Shown one piece after another: positions 48,601 through 60,900 of a stretch of DNA of 64,000 nt (position 1 is its first letter; the number at the start of each line of letters is the position of its first letter). The stretch is from positions 376,001 through 440,000 of the forward strand of contig CAJHZI010000518.1 of NCBI GenBank assembly GCA_905160935.1, given 5' to 3'. Origin of the DNA: Enchytraeus crypticus. Taxonomy: Eukaryota; Annelida; Clitellata; Enchytraeida; Enchytraeidae. Made by a program: the position numbers and the translations under genes. The notes beneath the pieces are model-generated. The model was not told the DNA's origin and made no database searches. It worked only from the letters and a program-made list of their open reading frames with translations.

Positions 48601-51600
48601 GTTTTTAGATTTTAGTTTCACATCTTCTGAAATACTAATAATAATATTAATTAACGTTTAACATCCGTTTCCTCATTCAGGGATGATGTCAGGGACGTCC
48701 CCACAGCAAAAATCGCTGCAGATCAATTCACCCAGACCAATCTGCAAAAGAAATGTGCTGGGGAGAAGTAAGGTCCTAAACGAAAGCCAGTCCAGTGATC
48801 AAAAATACCTCTATCGACCATCAAAATCGACCATCGACTACAAGCACCGTACCTCCTATCTTGACCACCATGTCCTCAGAGATCAGACAGTTCCTCGCCG
48901 CCAGATCTCTGTGAACGAACTTTCTCGAAGCGAGGTAGGCCATCCCATCAGCTACCTCCCCCGCCATCTGTAGGGCCTGACTGACAGTGGGGGCGGGTCC
49001 CAGTCTGTCCTATGTACGAGCGAATAGCAAAGTAAACACGCATTAAACATGCATTATAGTGAAATGATCAACTATGTCCATATCTATCACTTTCTAATAC
49101 CATATGTTTAAGTGGTTAGGCAATTTAATCCATTTTCCGTATAACTAGTCCAGTGAATGTCCGAGATTTTACTCTCAGATCAGCGCGGCTGTGATTCAAA
49201 CACACGAAAGTTCAATTCACCTCAGTATCTGGTATTTAAAACTTCATGACGTTACCCCTATGCTATTAGAACAGTCTATAGAATATAATGCGCAACAAAT
49301 ATGACGTATGACACAAGGCACGATGCAAAATTGCATGATACAATGCACAAAGAACCAATCCTATTCAGGTATTAGCAACACTCACTGGTTGGAGCCAGTG
49401 TCGATGTCGGTAAGATATTCTGCCGCGGATAAACATGTGCGGGGTTCAAATCCTGGGCTCTCCCGTCACTGACATTACGTTCGAGTGAGGAAACTGACGT
49501 CAACATTAGCTTTAACAGCTTTATAACGCGACGAGCAATAAGCTCACTGTTTGAGGTTCATAGGTGAATTTTGTCATTTAAAGTTTTATCCAAGTCCACA
49601 ATCTAGCTTGGGAAAAAGTGTAGTGTTTTCTTGTTAGTGGCATCAACTTTAACTTACATAAGTGAGTAACTTTATGGGTAGCACAATGTTCTTCTCATTT
49701 ACTCATACGTGGACATGAAGAGGAAAGCGGAAGAGAGTGAAGAGTGGAGGCGTTATACACTATACCACGGACCTGCCAGTAGGCTGTGCACTAAGAGAGA
49801 GATATTGACTTTGTACAAAGACTCAATGATTGAATACATTGATTCCCCTGACATCATCCTTGCATGAAAAACAGACGTTAAACCTTTATTCGTCTTCTTC
49901 TTTTTCTTCTTCTTCTTCTTCTTCTTATTATTATTATTATTACAAGGTTTAGAAACAACGGTTAACCACCGGTGAGTCAGGCCGCCTAAGCTGCAGATAT
50001 TTCTTAAGGTCGCCATTAGTCATTAGCTCCATTATGACGAGATGCGGTTCACTCTGTGATACTATCCCATAGAGCTTAACCACGTGCTTGCAGTTCAAGT
50101 TCCTGTAAAATATTTACAAATTTGCAAGGTAAAACTTAAGTTTTGATATTGGGTTATTGGTAACATTAAATCTCATCTCGTAAGTACACTTTCATGGCAT
50201 AGCTAAGCTATACAAGTTAGATAGGTCTCTAAGTTTATAGCACAAGAGATAACAGTGCAAGGTGAGCCATTTTGAATAAGGCATCTATTAATTTAAAGTT
50301 TTAAAAGTAAAAATAAACCGCTCTGCCAGTTTCTAGATAGTATAAACTTAGCTTAGTTATTTCATAGATCACGATAATCGAGCAGAAAACGTATATTTAT
50401 GGTCCTAAAAGCATATAAAGATTCGCAAACAGGACCTAAGATAAGCTCATAGCGAAGACTTGGCTATCATTTGTATGGCATCTATAGGTTGTTTTTATTT
50501 GCCAAACTTGCTAAGCGCTAATTACATCATTACCTTCTCGCAAAAATTCATAAAAAATTAGTAAAACTATAACATATATTTAACAACGAAACACAAAATT
50601 CAAAGCTTTAAAACGCATTGAACGATTATACAAGCAACAACTAGGAATAAGGAAATTTGATAAATTGAACATAAACGTATCATGCTTTGGCACTACACCA
50701 AAAATCATACCCACTCACGCAGTGAATACTATTCGTAAAAAATTTACACCATCTATCAATATACTGATTACTGCTAGAAAATCAATATTCAGCATTTACA
50801 TTTGAAAAGAAAGATGATCAATTTCTCAGTGAAAATAATTTTATCTTTTAAACGTTAAAATTAATTTAAATTATTTCTACTAAAAACTTACTTCATAATT
50901 GAGGCTTCCTTCAAGAACGCTATTCTATTGACTTCGCGTGAATCGTTATTAACAGTCTGTTGAAGCAAAAGTAAGCAATAAAAAAATTAAATAGCGGTGA
51001 AACAATTGATTAGCTCAAGTGTAGCCATGCACTACGAAAAGTAAAGAAGATATTAAATATTTATCAGCATAGTCTCTTTTAAAATACATATAAAGCAAAT
51101 GCTCCAAACCCAGAGTTCCCTTCCCCCTATAAATAAAACATTAGCCTAATCAACGGTTTAACGATTTTACGAAAGGTTCATCACTTTCTTTCAGAAAAGA
51201 AAGTCGGTAGCAAGGTTTCTAATGCCGATGCTTTTGATGCTCTGTCCAAGCTTACATCTGCCCTTGATCTACATGTAGTTCGCTCCTGATTTTGCGCTAA
51301 TCTGCTTTTAGTCAATCCTTCAAAAAATGAATACCTTCTCATTGGCTCAACACAACAGCGTTATAAAATAGCTAGTTCGACCATTACATTAAAAATATCC
51401 CCTTAGTATCCATATATTCTGCACGTAACCTTGGTGTTATTTTTGATTAAATCTAAACTTTAAATCACATCCAGTCTGTCGTTATTCCTTTTCCCATATC
51501 CGACAATTACGTCAAACAATTACGTCACTTGATATCAATTCTGCCATGATATTAGCTAATGCGATTGTCCATTCAATTAACCTTTATTTTAAACTTTAAA

Positions 51601-54600
51601 CTTTATTTTTAAACTTACTTTAAACTTTTACTTTTAAACTTATTAAACTTTATTTTGTTATTTTGTAACACCTTGCTAAACGATCTGCCAAAAACCTCTT
51701 TAATTCGTCTCCAACACGTACAAAATGCTTCTTCTCGTGTAGTCTGTAACATAAAAATATTCAAATCCTATACTTCTTCTTTTACTAAGAAACTACATTG
51801 GCTTCCAGATTATGAATGAATAAAACTCAACATTCCCTAGCTTTCAATGGTTTGAATTATGGGAAACCATCCTATCTGTCTGACCTCTTATCAATCTATC
51901 AACCTTCTCGTAGCCTTCACTTCTCCAGTAAAACCTTTTTACTTTACCAGACATTCGATCTGCCATTAGCAGACGCTACCTCATGTTTTCTGCTACAACA
52001 ATATGGAGCTCTCTGCCACAAGATCTTCGATCTTGTAATCGTAGAAGTACTTTTCTGGGCAAGCTAAAAACCAATTTCTTACCGCCATAGGTCGAAATAT
52101 TGACCCTCTTGTCTAGGACTGTTGTGATCTGTTGACTGTTGTCTAGGCTGTTGTGATCTGTTGACTGTTGTCTAGGCTGTTGTGATCTCGTTTTATCTTG
52201 TAGACAATATATACTCAGTCGTCATCGAGTGGCGTTTAGGAGTCTGTTTGTACTGCTTCTACAAGAGATGTTTCTGACATTGTCTTATGGCGAAGAACCG
52301 GCCGTTAAATTCTTATTGATTTATTGATTGCAAGGAAATTCGAATTCCCTTTTAAAAGACTTGTTGAATGCCTTCTTAAAAAAACATCCTCGTACATATT
52401 TGTACCTCATTAGAGACTTTAGTTATTTTTACCATCATCATCATCATCTTCCCTTGAATCCCAGTTTAACTAGGGTCGGGATATGAACAGTCAGTCTCAA
52501 ATCCTCTCTGTCCTACATCATATCATCAGTCAATCACCAATTTGAGAATTTTTTATGCGTTTAAATTTCTGTAGCAATTTCTGGAGCATAGGCGCTCACC
52601 AACCGAATGCCCTTTCTGACACTGATGTGGATCTTTGTGCTTTAGTCGCCTTCTACGACACGTGCAGTCACCGGTTGGTCAATTCTTCAAACAACCCGGA
52701 CAAAACACGGGGTGTCATTTTTACCATCCCTTTCAGTAAAATTCTCGGAAAGAAACTATGCATAAGTGCTATATAGTTTAACGGATTGCAAAATATACGA
52801 CTTGTCCCACCTTAACACATCCACATTGATTTACCAGCATTTAAATAGCATTTAAGAACCATATTGGTGAAACTCAAATGGTAGTCAATGAGTTTAGTCA
52901 ACGTCATTATTCAATAGCCACGAACATAAAAAGTATCAAACTGAGTAAATAGTCAATAGCAAAGAGTTGATAACGCTGTATGACTATATCAGTCATCATC
53001 ATCATCTTCCCTTTAGTCCCTGTAGGTCGCGATACGAAAAGACTTTCTTCACTCCTCTCTGTCCCATACAATATCATCAGTCAAATCCCTATAATCTCTT
53101 CTATTTGTTTTATTAAATTTTCTAGCAATATCTGGAGTCAAGGCGCTCACCAACCGAATGCCCTTTCTGACGTTGGTTTGGACCTTAGTGCATTAGTCGC
53201 CTTCTAGGACAAGTGCAGTCACCGGTCGGTCAATTCTTAAAACAACCCTGACACAGAGCTGGGAGTATAACTATAATTTACCAGATATGACACTACGGAC
53301 ACTAAAATATGACACTAAAATAAAATGTATGAAGGAGGTAAACAAACAGTCTATGGTGTTCTCTTTGCTGACAATCTGTTTAATATCAGTACAACCGAAT
53401 AATTAAATAGACTATAAACAAAGGGAGTAATATAGACTGTATGTTTATGTCTCTCATATTTTTTATTTATGCAGTCCGTAGTGACATATCTGCTACAATA
53501 GCAAAATTGCAATACCAGAAAAATAACACAATTCAAGCAAATGCATGAAATTAAACACTGCAGTAATAGAGATTTTTAGTGTCAATAAACGTTGTCAGAT
53601 AAACATAACAACAACTCCATTATTGCAATGCATACTTTAAAAAAATACATAATCTCTAAATGTAGATTTAAAAACCGATTGAGTCAACAGATTTAATATC
53701 CTCAGGTATATAGTTCCAGAACTTTCTGAGAGTATTTGTTATTAATTAGCTTCTACAAATGATGTTCAGTCTTCTGTTTGACTATTTCCAAATTCGCCTC
53801 GCCCCGATATAAGAAGTCTGTATGTCAAGTATTGCTACATTCTCCCTCTCTCTCCCGTGTCCTTCCAAATTTGCAGGCCCAAGGTACATATTTATACTCT
53901 CATGCTGCTTCCCGCTCCATAAAGAGCACTCCATCGATTAGTGAGTTAATCCCTTCACAAAGGCTTTTCACACTTTAATGTAGCCTAAAGAGTGGAACTA
54001 ATATGTGGAGGCAGTTTCCTGTTGCCATCCTGAGTTCTTGCTCAGTCGCCTCTTACGGTAGGTGCAGTTTACGGTTCGTATATTCTACATTGTCCTGGAC
54101 ACAATACCACACACATTGCTACATTATTTTAAATTAACCGTCCAAAGTAATTAATATTAAGGAAATATCCATTATGCTCCAATTTTTCACTCCGTTCCAT
54201 AATTTTGTTAATTGAATTTTTAAATTGAATGAAGCACATGCTAGTCTTCCATATTCAAAGGCTAACTATTTGATTATAATTCGCTGTAATAATTTTCTAG
54301 CCCACTCATCTTCATACCTTGATGGCCACTTTAATCTTCTGCGAGTGGTCATATCTCGCCTTCAATAGTCCAATGTGAACCATTCCAAAAGAACCGCTAG
54401 CTATGGTCTTCATCAGCGTGACGTCACTGCGAGGGATCTCCCAGCGATCCGGTGTGTACGTGAATGGGTACACTGAAATAGTATCACAGGGTACAGTAAT
54501 GTGCAGTACACTGAAATAGTATCATAGTGTACAGTAATGTGCAGTACACTGAAATAGTATCATAGTGTACAGTAATGTGCAATGCACTGAAATACTATCA

Positions 54601-57600
54601 TAGTGTACAGCAATGTTCAGTACACTGAAATAGTATCATATTGTACAGAAAACACTGAAATAGTATCATAGTGTAAAGTAATGTCCAGTACACTGCAATA
54701 GTATCACAGGATACAGCAATGTGCAGAACACTGAAATAGTATCATAGTGTACAGTAATGTGCAGAACACTGAAATAGTATCATAATGTACAGAAAACACT
54801 GAACTAGTATCATAGTGTACAGCAAACACTGAAATAGTAGCATAGTATCAGTGTACAGTAAAGTGCAATACATTGAAATAGTAGCATAGTGTACAGTAGT
54901 TTGAAGTACACTGAAATAGTATCACAGTGCAGAGTAATGTGTAGCACACCGAAAAATCATACCTACTAACGAGTGGTGATTTACACTGAAACAATATCAA
55001 CGTAATATAGAGTAATGCAAATTAACTTCAAATAGTATCAGAAATTGTGTACAGTAATCTAAGATCACTGAACTAATCTTTCTCACTAACTCTTTAACGT
55101 TCTTCCAAATTGTAGGTCTGAGGCTCATTTTTCTACCAAGTTTTCTTTCAATAAAGAGAATTCCAGCGATCGACAACATTATTCAAGTTCAAATTCAATT
55201 AAAAATCAATATCAAATAAGAAAAACTGGCCCAATGATGAAATGGAACTGAAACTTTAATGTTTAACTTTTGAACCGAGGCTAGACATAACTGAAGCTTA
55301 CGAAAAGCCTGAACTTCGCAGCTTCGATGTATGGTCTTAACGATCAACATCAAAAATACTTAAATTAATATATCCAATTAAACGGTATACACTGAGACAT
55401 CGCTTCAAAAAACTTAATTTTTTGCGTCCACATTATTTTATCTAAATTAGATACAAACATCGAATGGGAGAAACGCGATAATTTACTAATACAATACTAA
55501 AAATCCGTCAACTTACGATCGTCCATATGATTGTAATGAGGATTCAACGTTTGAACCAATGTTTTTCTATAAGCAATTATGCAAGATCAAACATGTTTAA
55601 ATCAAAATCAAACTTACAGGTATGCGCACAATATACAGTATATAGCAAGAGATGATGAACGCTATAACGAGTTGATATCATTTGCTTACTGATATCAAAT
55701 AAGTTTGTTCATAACCTTCACATTTCATAGAATATATTATTCAAAAAGAATACAAGAACAACGTAGAGTTACTTTTGTATTGATAAAAGCATACGTACAT
55801 GGCAAATGATTATGCATGAAATAAAAGTACATATATGAAATAAATCTAATCAGGATTTATCTTTTCTTATTTTCAATAATCGGTCATTTTTACGTTAGGT
55901 AATGAAATGACAGTATTTAGATCTAAATGCGTCTTTGGTTACAATAATTAAAAGGATCGCGACATAATAATAAAGAGCCACGAATTCACATCACGCATGT
56001 TCTAGATCAGACATTCATGTTCTAGACGTTTCCCAGTTGTAATTCGTTGTAATTCCACTATTTGAGAGTCGCATAATATTATATCTTGAGGCAGAGCGGA
56101 TTACAAATCCTCATTTCATTGTCATGTACTAATGAAATTTATAACGCTCGCATATTTTATGTATTTCATAAATTAACAATGTAAGTATTACTATTAAGAG
56201 AATTTCTGTCATTTAATTGAAGTGATAGCTCATTTGTTGCGCAATTTGCAACAATTGTATTTAGTACAATTGTCTTTCAACTTCAGATATAATTCTAAAA
56301 GACATTGTTAAAATTATATTAACTGAGGCGACAATTTAGACTTAATTTAATTTAAAATTCAAGGTAGTATTTCAATTATAGTAACATTTCTTCAATGATT
56401 CTACAGCCAATATAATAGCAAACCTTAAAAATAAAAGTGCCGCATAGCATCAAAGTTTATCTATACACAACCAAAATACTTCTTCGAATAACAAAATTTG
56501 AAGACATTCTACGCATCCGAGGCATTACACCCAACAACTAATTGACAAAAGTTAAGATTAAGTTATAATATCGCTCCAGAGTTATAATATAATCTCTTCA
56601 CCCAAGCCTCTATGACGTGTCATCATTTGTGACCTTGAGTAGTTACGTTTTCCACCTGACGAAACAGACTTGAGTGTCGCCTAGAACTCACAAACTCTTT
56701 AAAACATCTTTAGAATACAATGCTAAGAACTGACCTTTTCTTCCAGATCATCACGACGGAGCAGCTGGATATGAGTATAACGCAGAACACCGTGATGAAC
56801 GAGAGCACGAACACAGCGGCCAGCGGAATCCTAATGATATCTTCAGCTGCTGCATTCATAAAGAGCATTAAAACTGTCAAGTAGCACTGGCAACATAAAA
56901 ACACTCAATTAAATGGTCAAAACACATAAATTAAAAGACAAAACACAGTGTTAGCTGAAGTCAAAGTATTTATTTATTACATTATTCAAAAAAGTATTCA
57001 TTACATGAAATCAAGCAAATTAAATGAATTATAGCCAATTAAATGTAATAAGGGAATCAACATGAAAAACATAATTAAAACATTTACAAAAACAGTGACT
57101 TATGAATCAAAACACACTAAAGACTAAATCCTAACAAATAGCTTAAAAGAATATATCATCATCATCATCATCCTCCCCTGAATCCCAGTTTAACTAGGGT
57201 CGGGATACGAATAGAGTGTCTCAAAGAGGCGCTCACCAACCGAATGCCCTTTCTGACGTTGGTATGGATCTTAGTGCTTTAGTCGCCTTCTTCGACACGT
57301 GCAGTCACCGGTTGGTCAATTCTTCAAGCAACCCGGACACAACACGCGTAAAAGAATATATATATGTATAAATATAAATGCAAAAATGTTAACGAATGTA
57401 AAAACATCAAAGAACATTTAACAAGAATTAAAATAGTCAAAATTTATCATCCAAAAGAAACAAATTAAATTACTCAATAACATACATCTACTTTAATAAT
57501 CTATGTCTATATATTTCTATTAACTGTATGATACATAAATTCAACGCTTGTTTGTCTTTCGAAGGTCTATCTCGCCCAATTTGTAGGATGAAATTGGTTT

Positions 57601-57899
57601 AGGGCGTTTAAAGTCACCACAGACACTTGAATGGTATTTATACACTATTTTACTAACAGATTGCTAGGGTTAACGACTGTTAAACCTAACAATCTCTTGC
57701 TACCAAAAATATAGTTTTTATAAAGTGAATAGCATCAAAACTAGGTATGAAGACAAGCAAAGTAAAAATCAAGTTACATACAATTGATTTATTTAGATGA
57801 TTGCAAACGTAGATCACAATTGCAATTACAATAGAACATCACAGTTACATCGTTGTTAAACATGCGGTACCATGACATTTTTAAAGTATTTTCTCTTCG

Positions 57900-57942
<43 letters not shown>

Positions 57943-60900
57943 GCAACAATTACAGTGCTACAGTCATCAATGACAACATCGAGCACTACTGAGACAAAAT
58001 CAAGACGGTGAGCAAAAAGAAAAGAGTATACCTTCAGGAATAACGAAGTACTTGTCGCCGGACCACGGACCTCTACCGGCCAAGGATTCAGCTGATATGC
58101 TATAGATCCATTGTCCAGGTTGTAGGTTCCCCACACTGTACCTCTTAGTCCATGGGTCTAATGAGTGACTCGGTATACAGAACGTCAGAGGACGCTGCTG
58201 CAGATTCAAAATCATACAAATATTTAAATAGCAAAACAATTTATTAGATTTAGGAAAAAGTATTACGCAGGCGATAGATTGGTCAATTATTTATAACAAC
58301 AAAACAACCTTCCTGAAATATCCGTGCAAAGATATTTAACATAAACGCTCCCCGTATATTGTATACTTTAAGTATAGAAGTTAAGTTCATTCTACGAGCG
58401 TTTATTGCTTAAAAAATAAACAATTATATATACATGATTTTTTCATCATAACTGCTGCAAAAATACAAGTCAAAGCACTGCGAAGGTATGTTGCTACAAA
58501 TAGCTCTTTCTTGCCATTTACTAATATAGAAGTATTTTACTTTGTGCAACTCTCAAGAATTACATACGGATATAACAGCTTCAATAGATCTATACTTTGT
58601 ATGAACAGATTGATGCTTGTTAAATTTCAGAGAGATCATTAGACACACAGTCTCCACCAAATATCAAAAGTTGGGGGTGGGGCAAAGGCAACCCTCAAGG
58701 TGTTTTATTACCCAAACTTGGGAGGGCGGATTGACAGACCGACCTGAGGATGGAAGAGACCCTACCCTCTCTCTCTCTCTCTCTCTCTCTCTTAGTGCAC
58801 TGCCTACTGGCAGGTCCTTGGTACATAACGCCTCCACTCTTCTCTGTCTTACGCCTTCCTCTTCATTTTCACATATGAGTGGGTCTTTAAATCATCTAAC
58901 ATACCTAATCTCGGCCTGCCCCTGTCCCTTTTTCCTTCTATTCTACCTTCTATGACCTCTTTTAATAGACCTTCCCCCTTAGAATGTGTCCTATCCATCT
59001 CTTCTTCCTATTTCTTAATATATTTATCAACTATCTATCTGTGCCAACTCTCTCCAGGACTTCCTCATTTGTAACCTTTTGAGTCCAACGAATCGTCTCC
59101 ATTCTTCTTCAAATCCACATTTCCAATGCCTCCAGTTTCCTAATATCTTCCTTCCTTAAGGTCCATGTTTCACATCCATACAATAGCGTGGTCCAAACCA
59201 AAGTTTTCACTATCTTTATCTTTGTGTCTTTCTTTAGACTTTTTGTTAATAGTTCTTTTCTACTACCAAAGGCCACTTTTGCTTGTGCAATCCTACTGCA
59301 TATTTCTGTCTCACATTTCCCATCATCGGTTATAGTATGACCCAAATATTTGAAACTCCTTACCTGTTCCAATTTCGTCCCATTTATTGTGATATTAACT
59401 TCACCTTTATTATTGGACACTCTCATAACCTTGGTCTTTTTTATATTAATCTTCATGCCATATCTCAAAGCCGTATCATTTAGCCTATCCATTATCTTCT
59501 GCAATCCAATCTCGCTGCCCGCTACCATTCCTTGTCATCTGCAAATCGTACATCTTGTAACAAATTCCCTCCTACTATTCCTTCCTTTTATTCCTTCTTC
59601 CAAGTCTTCCATATCTTACTCCATCATTGCATCAGAGTAAATGTTAAACAGTAGCGGCGAAATGCTACAACCTTGTCTTACTCCACGTCCTATTTCACCT
59701 TCTTCTGTTTATTCTTGTTGGATTTTGATTACTGCTCCTTGATTCATGTACAAGTTCAAAATTAGTCTTCCATCTCTCCAGTCATTTCCTATCCTTTTTA
59801 AGATATTCATCATCGTTATCCAATCAATCCTGTCAAAGGCCTTCTCGAAGTCTACAAAGCATAAAAAATCGTCATTTCCATATTCTAAGCTTCTTTCGCA
59901 AAGAACCCGCATTACTCCTATTGCTTCTCCTGTGCCGCATCCTTTCCTAAAACCAAATTGTGTCTTACTCAGTATCATCTCTGCTTTCGACTGAATGCAA
60001 TTATTTACTATCTTTAATAAGATATTCGATGCATGAGGTATTAAGGTGATTGTTCTGTAATCCGAACACTCCGCAGGATTGGCTTTTTTGGCAATTGGAA
60101 TCATCACTGACTTGGTAAAGTCGTCTGGCCAAATACCTGTACTGTATACTTCCATACATACTTCTATTAACTCATTGAGTGTTTTTCCTTCCAACATTTT
60201 CAAGAATTCTGCTGGGATATCGTATATCCCGGCTGCCTTCCCCTTCTTCATACTCTTAATTGCAGAATAAATTTCCTCCTTCATTAAATCGGTGCCCCTT
60301 TTATCGTCTTCTATGATATTCTCTTCTTCTATTTTAAAATCCTCTTGAACTGGTTTACCAGCCTTATCATACAATTCCTCTACATATTCTCTCCATCTTT
60401 CTTTTACTTCCTCCAGCTCTGTCTTCAATTCCCCATCTTTACCCATTATACTAATGTTCTTTGCATCTCATTTCTTTTTCTTATCGGTTCTTGTTAATAT
60501 CCTAACTTCCTGGTATAATAGATCCGACCTCCCTCTTCTATCATATTCTGCTAATTCATCACACTTTTCACTCCACCAATGATCTTTTGCTTTGTCTGTA
60601 ATTCTTCTAAGTTCACTGTTTAAGCTTCTATATTTCCTTCGGCCATGACTGGTGTCAATACTTTTCCATTTCCTCCTTTCATCCATTTTGTCTAGCATCT
60701 CGCTTGTGATCCAAGGTTTTTTAGCTGTATTTGCTTTAAGAAAGCCATAAACTTCTTTGCACCTATTTTAATAGCTTCTTTTAGCTGGCACCATCTTTCA
60801 TTTACCCCTGTTCTTTCGTAGTCCATTTCCTTAACTTTTCTTTCCACTGCTTCCTGAAACAGACTTCTTTTCAAGTTCAATCCTTTCAAATTCCATCTCT

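Noticed and set aside
48683-48973. 96-residue plus-strand frame
   Set aside because: Antisense of the B catalytic-loop exon joined to a repeat.
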